Assembly (NCBI GenBank): GCA_945907225.1
Contig: CAMDSN010000105.1
Span: forward strand, 1-5,956
Direction: 5' to 3'
Origin: Flavobacterium psychrophilum
Lineage (GTDB): Bacteria > Bacteroidota > Bacteroidia > Flavobacteriales > Flavobacteriaceae
DNA: 5,956 bases
Part shown: one piece after another, positions 5,163 to 5,956 of the stretch
Position numbering within the stretch: the first letter of the stretch is position 1
How the letters are laid out: each line of letters opens with the position of its first letter
Program-made: the position numbers and the translations under genes
The notes under the pieces: model-generated
Seen by the model: only the letters and a program-made list of their open reading frames with translations
What the model was told of the DNA's origin: nothing
The model's database searches: none

Positions 5163-5956
5163 TTGAGCCTTTATAAAAATCTATTTAAACAGACATTAAT
5201 TTATGGATTAGCAACTGTTATTCCGAGGTTAATCAGTTTTATCCTTAACCCTCTTTATGTACTTTATCTTCCTGACAAAAGCAATATGGGTGAAGTGTCT
5301 GTGATTTTTGCCTATTTGGTTTTCTTTAATGTAGTCTTATCCTATGGAATGGAAACCTCATTTTTCAGGTTTTACAATTCGGAAGACAATAAGAAGAAGG
5401 TCGTTTCCACCTCTACAATTTCACTGTTTTGGTCGTCCCTAGGATTCTTGCTGTTAGGGTTATTATTCCGTAATACCTTATCCAGTTGGTCCGATATTAA
5501 GGTTGAATATATCACATATACGATATGGATTTTAACGCTTGATGCTTTGGCAATAATACCATTTTCAAAACTCCGCGCAGAGGGGAGACCCATAAAATAT
5601 GCCATAATAAAAATTGGAAATGTTTTTATAAGTTTACTATTGACTTTATTTTTTCTGGCAATTTTACCCGAATTGGCAGCTAACAATCCCGATGGAATTT
5701 TCAGTATGATTTATTTCAGAAATTATCAAATTGGGTATATTTTTATTTCTTTCATTGTGGCAAGTTTGGCTACATTCCTAGTATTGATTCCAAATTACAC
5801 CAAAATCGCATGGGACTTTGATAAAGCACTTTGGAAAAAAATGATGACTTATGGACTTCCAATTTTATTTGCAGGAATAGCTTTTGCCATTAACGAACAT
5901 TTTGATAAAATTCTTTTAGACTGGATGCACGTTCCCATGTCTGAAATAGGGGCGTA
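5163..5956 (+). CDS. Wzx-like oligosaccharide flippase / polysaccharide biosynthesis membrane protein, 3' partial
   Basis: This is the N-terminal part of a MATE/MVF-superfamily flippase, the kind that moves lipid-linked sugar units across the inner membrane for LPS, capsule or other surface glycans. The frame is open from 5130 to the window end; from TTG 5163 it gives 264 residues, roughly half of a usual 450-500 residue protein. TTG is preferred because it yields SLYKNLFKQTLIYGLATVIP, the usual start of this family in flavobacteria. The first in-frame ATG (5286) would remove the first membrane helix. Hydrophobic segments lie near 11-36, 45-63, 81-97, 113-133, 143-167, 186-206 and 224-240. 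The family stretches SYGMETSFFRF (60-70) and LRAEGRP (137-143) are present. It has its own likely promoter and is cut off from the atp genes by a terminator, so it is a neighbour rather than an operon member. The glycan substrate cannot be inferred. Confidence 0.88.
   Translation, partial: MSLYKNLFKQTLIYGLATVIPRLISFILNPLYVLYLPDKSNMGEVSVIFAYLVFFNVVLSYGMETSFFRFYNSEDNKKKVVSTSTISLFWSSLGFLLLGLLFRNTLSSWSDIKVEYITYTIWILTLDALAIIPFSKLRAEGRPIKYAIIKIGNVFISLLLTLFFLAILPELAANNPDGIFSMIYFRNYQIGYIFISFIVASLATFLVLIPNYTKIAWDFDKALWKKMMTYGLPILFAGIAFAINEHFDKILLDWMHVPMSEIGA

Noticed and set aside
5372..5686. - strand reading frame of 104 codons
   Set aside because: It is antisense to the flippase frame, which is open throughout and carries family motifs; the - strand product has none.

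Overview
This window is the core of a bacterial F1Fo ATP synthase operon from a member of the phylum Bacteroidota, most likely a Flavobacteriaceae species, followed by the first part of an unrelated cell-surface polysaccharide gene. The assignment rests on the AT-rich composition, the absence of Shine-Dalgarno sequences before the genes, a promoter matching the Bacteroidota -7 consensus TAnnTTTG, and family details: subunit a has a secretory signal peptide and a long extracytoplasmic N-terminal domain, and subunit c is only 65 residues long.

Layout, all on the + strand: atpB (subunit a, 5' end cut off by the window), atpE (c), atpF (b), atpH (delta), atpA (alpha), atpG (gamma), a strong intrinsic terminator, then a Bacteroidota-type promoter and a Wzx-like oligosaccharide flippase whose 3' end lies beyond the window. 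The flippase probably starts at a TTG codon. No complete gene lies on the - strand, and the longest gene-free stretch is about 100 bases.

Together a, b and c build the membrane Fo motor, delta and b form the peripheral stalk, alpha is the non-catalytic half of the F1 head, and gamma is the central shaft. The catalytic beta (atpD) and epsilon (atpC) genes do not follow atpG as they do in Escherichia coli, so they must lie upstream of the window or elsewhere in the genome.

The genes are conventional. The less explained material lies between them. A 50-base, locally GC-rich double-hairpin element separates atpB from atpE. A stable hairpin follows atpE, so atpE is bracketed by RNA structure. A 14-base tandem duplication sits inside a long AT-rich imperfect inverted repeat between atpA and atpG. 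I see no previously undescribed multi-gene system here. The most useful follow-ups are whether the intergenic repeats are dispersed genome-wide and whether the hairpins set subunit stoichiometry.
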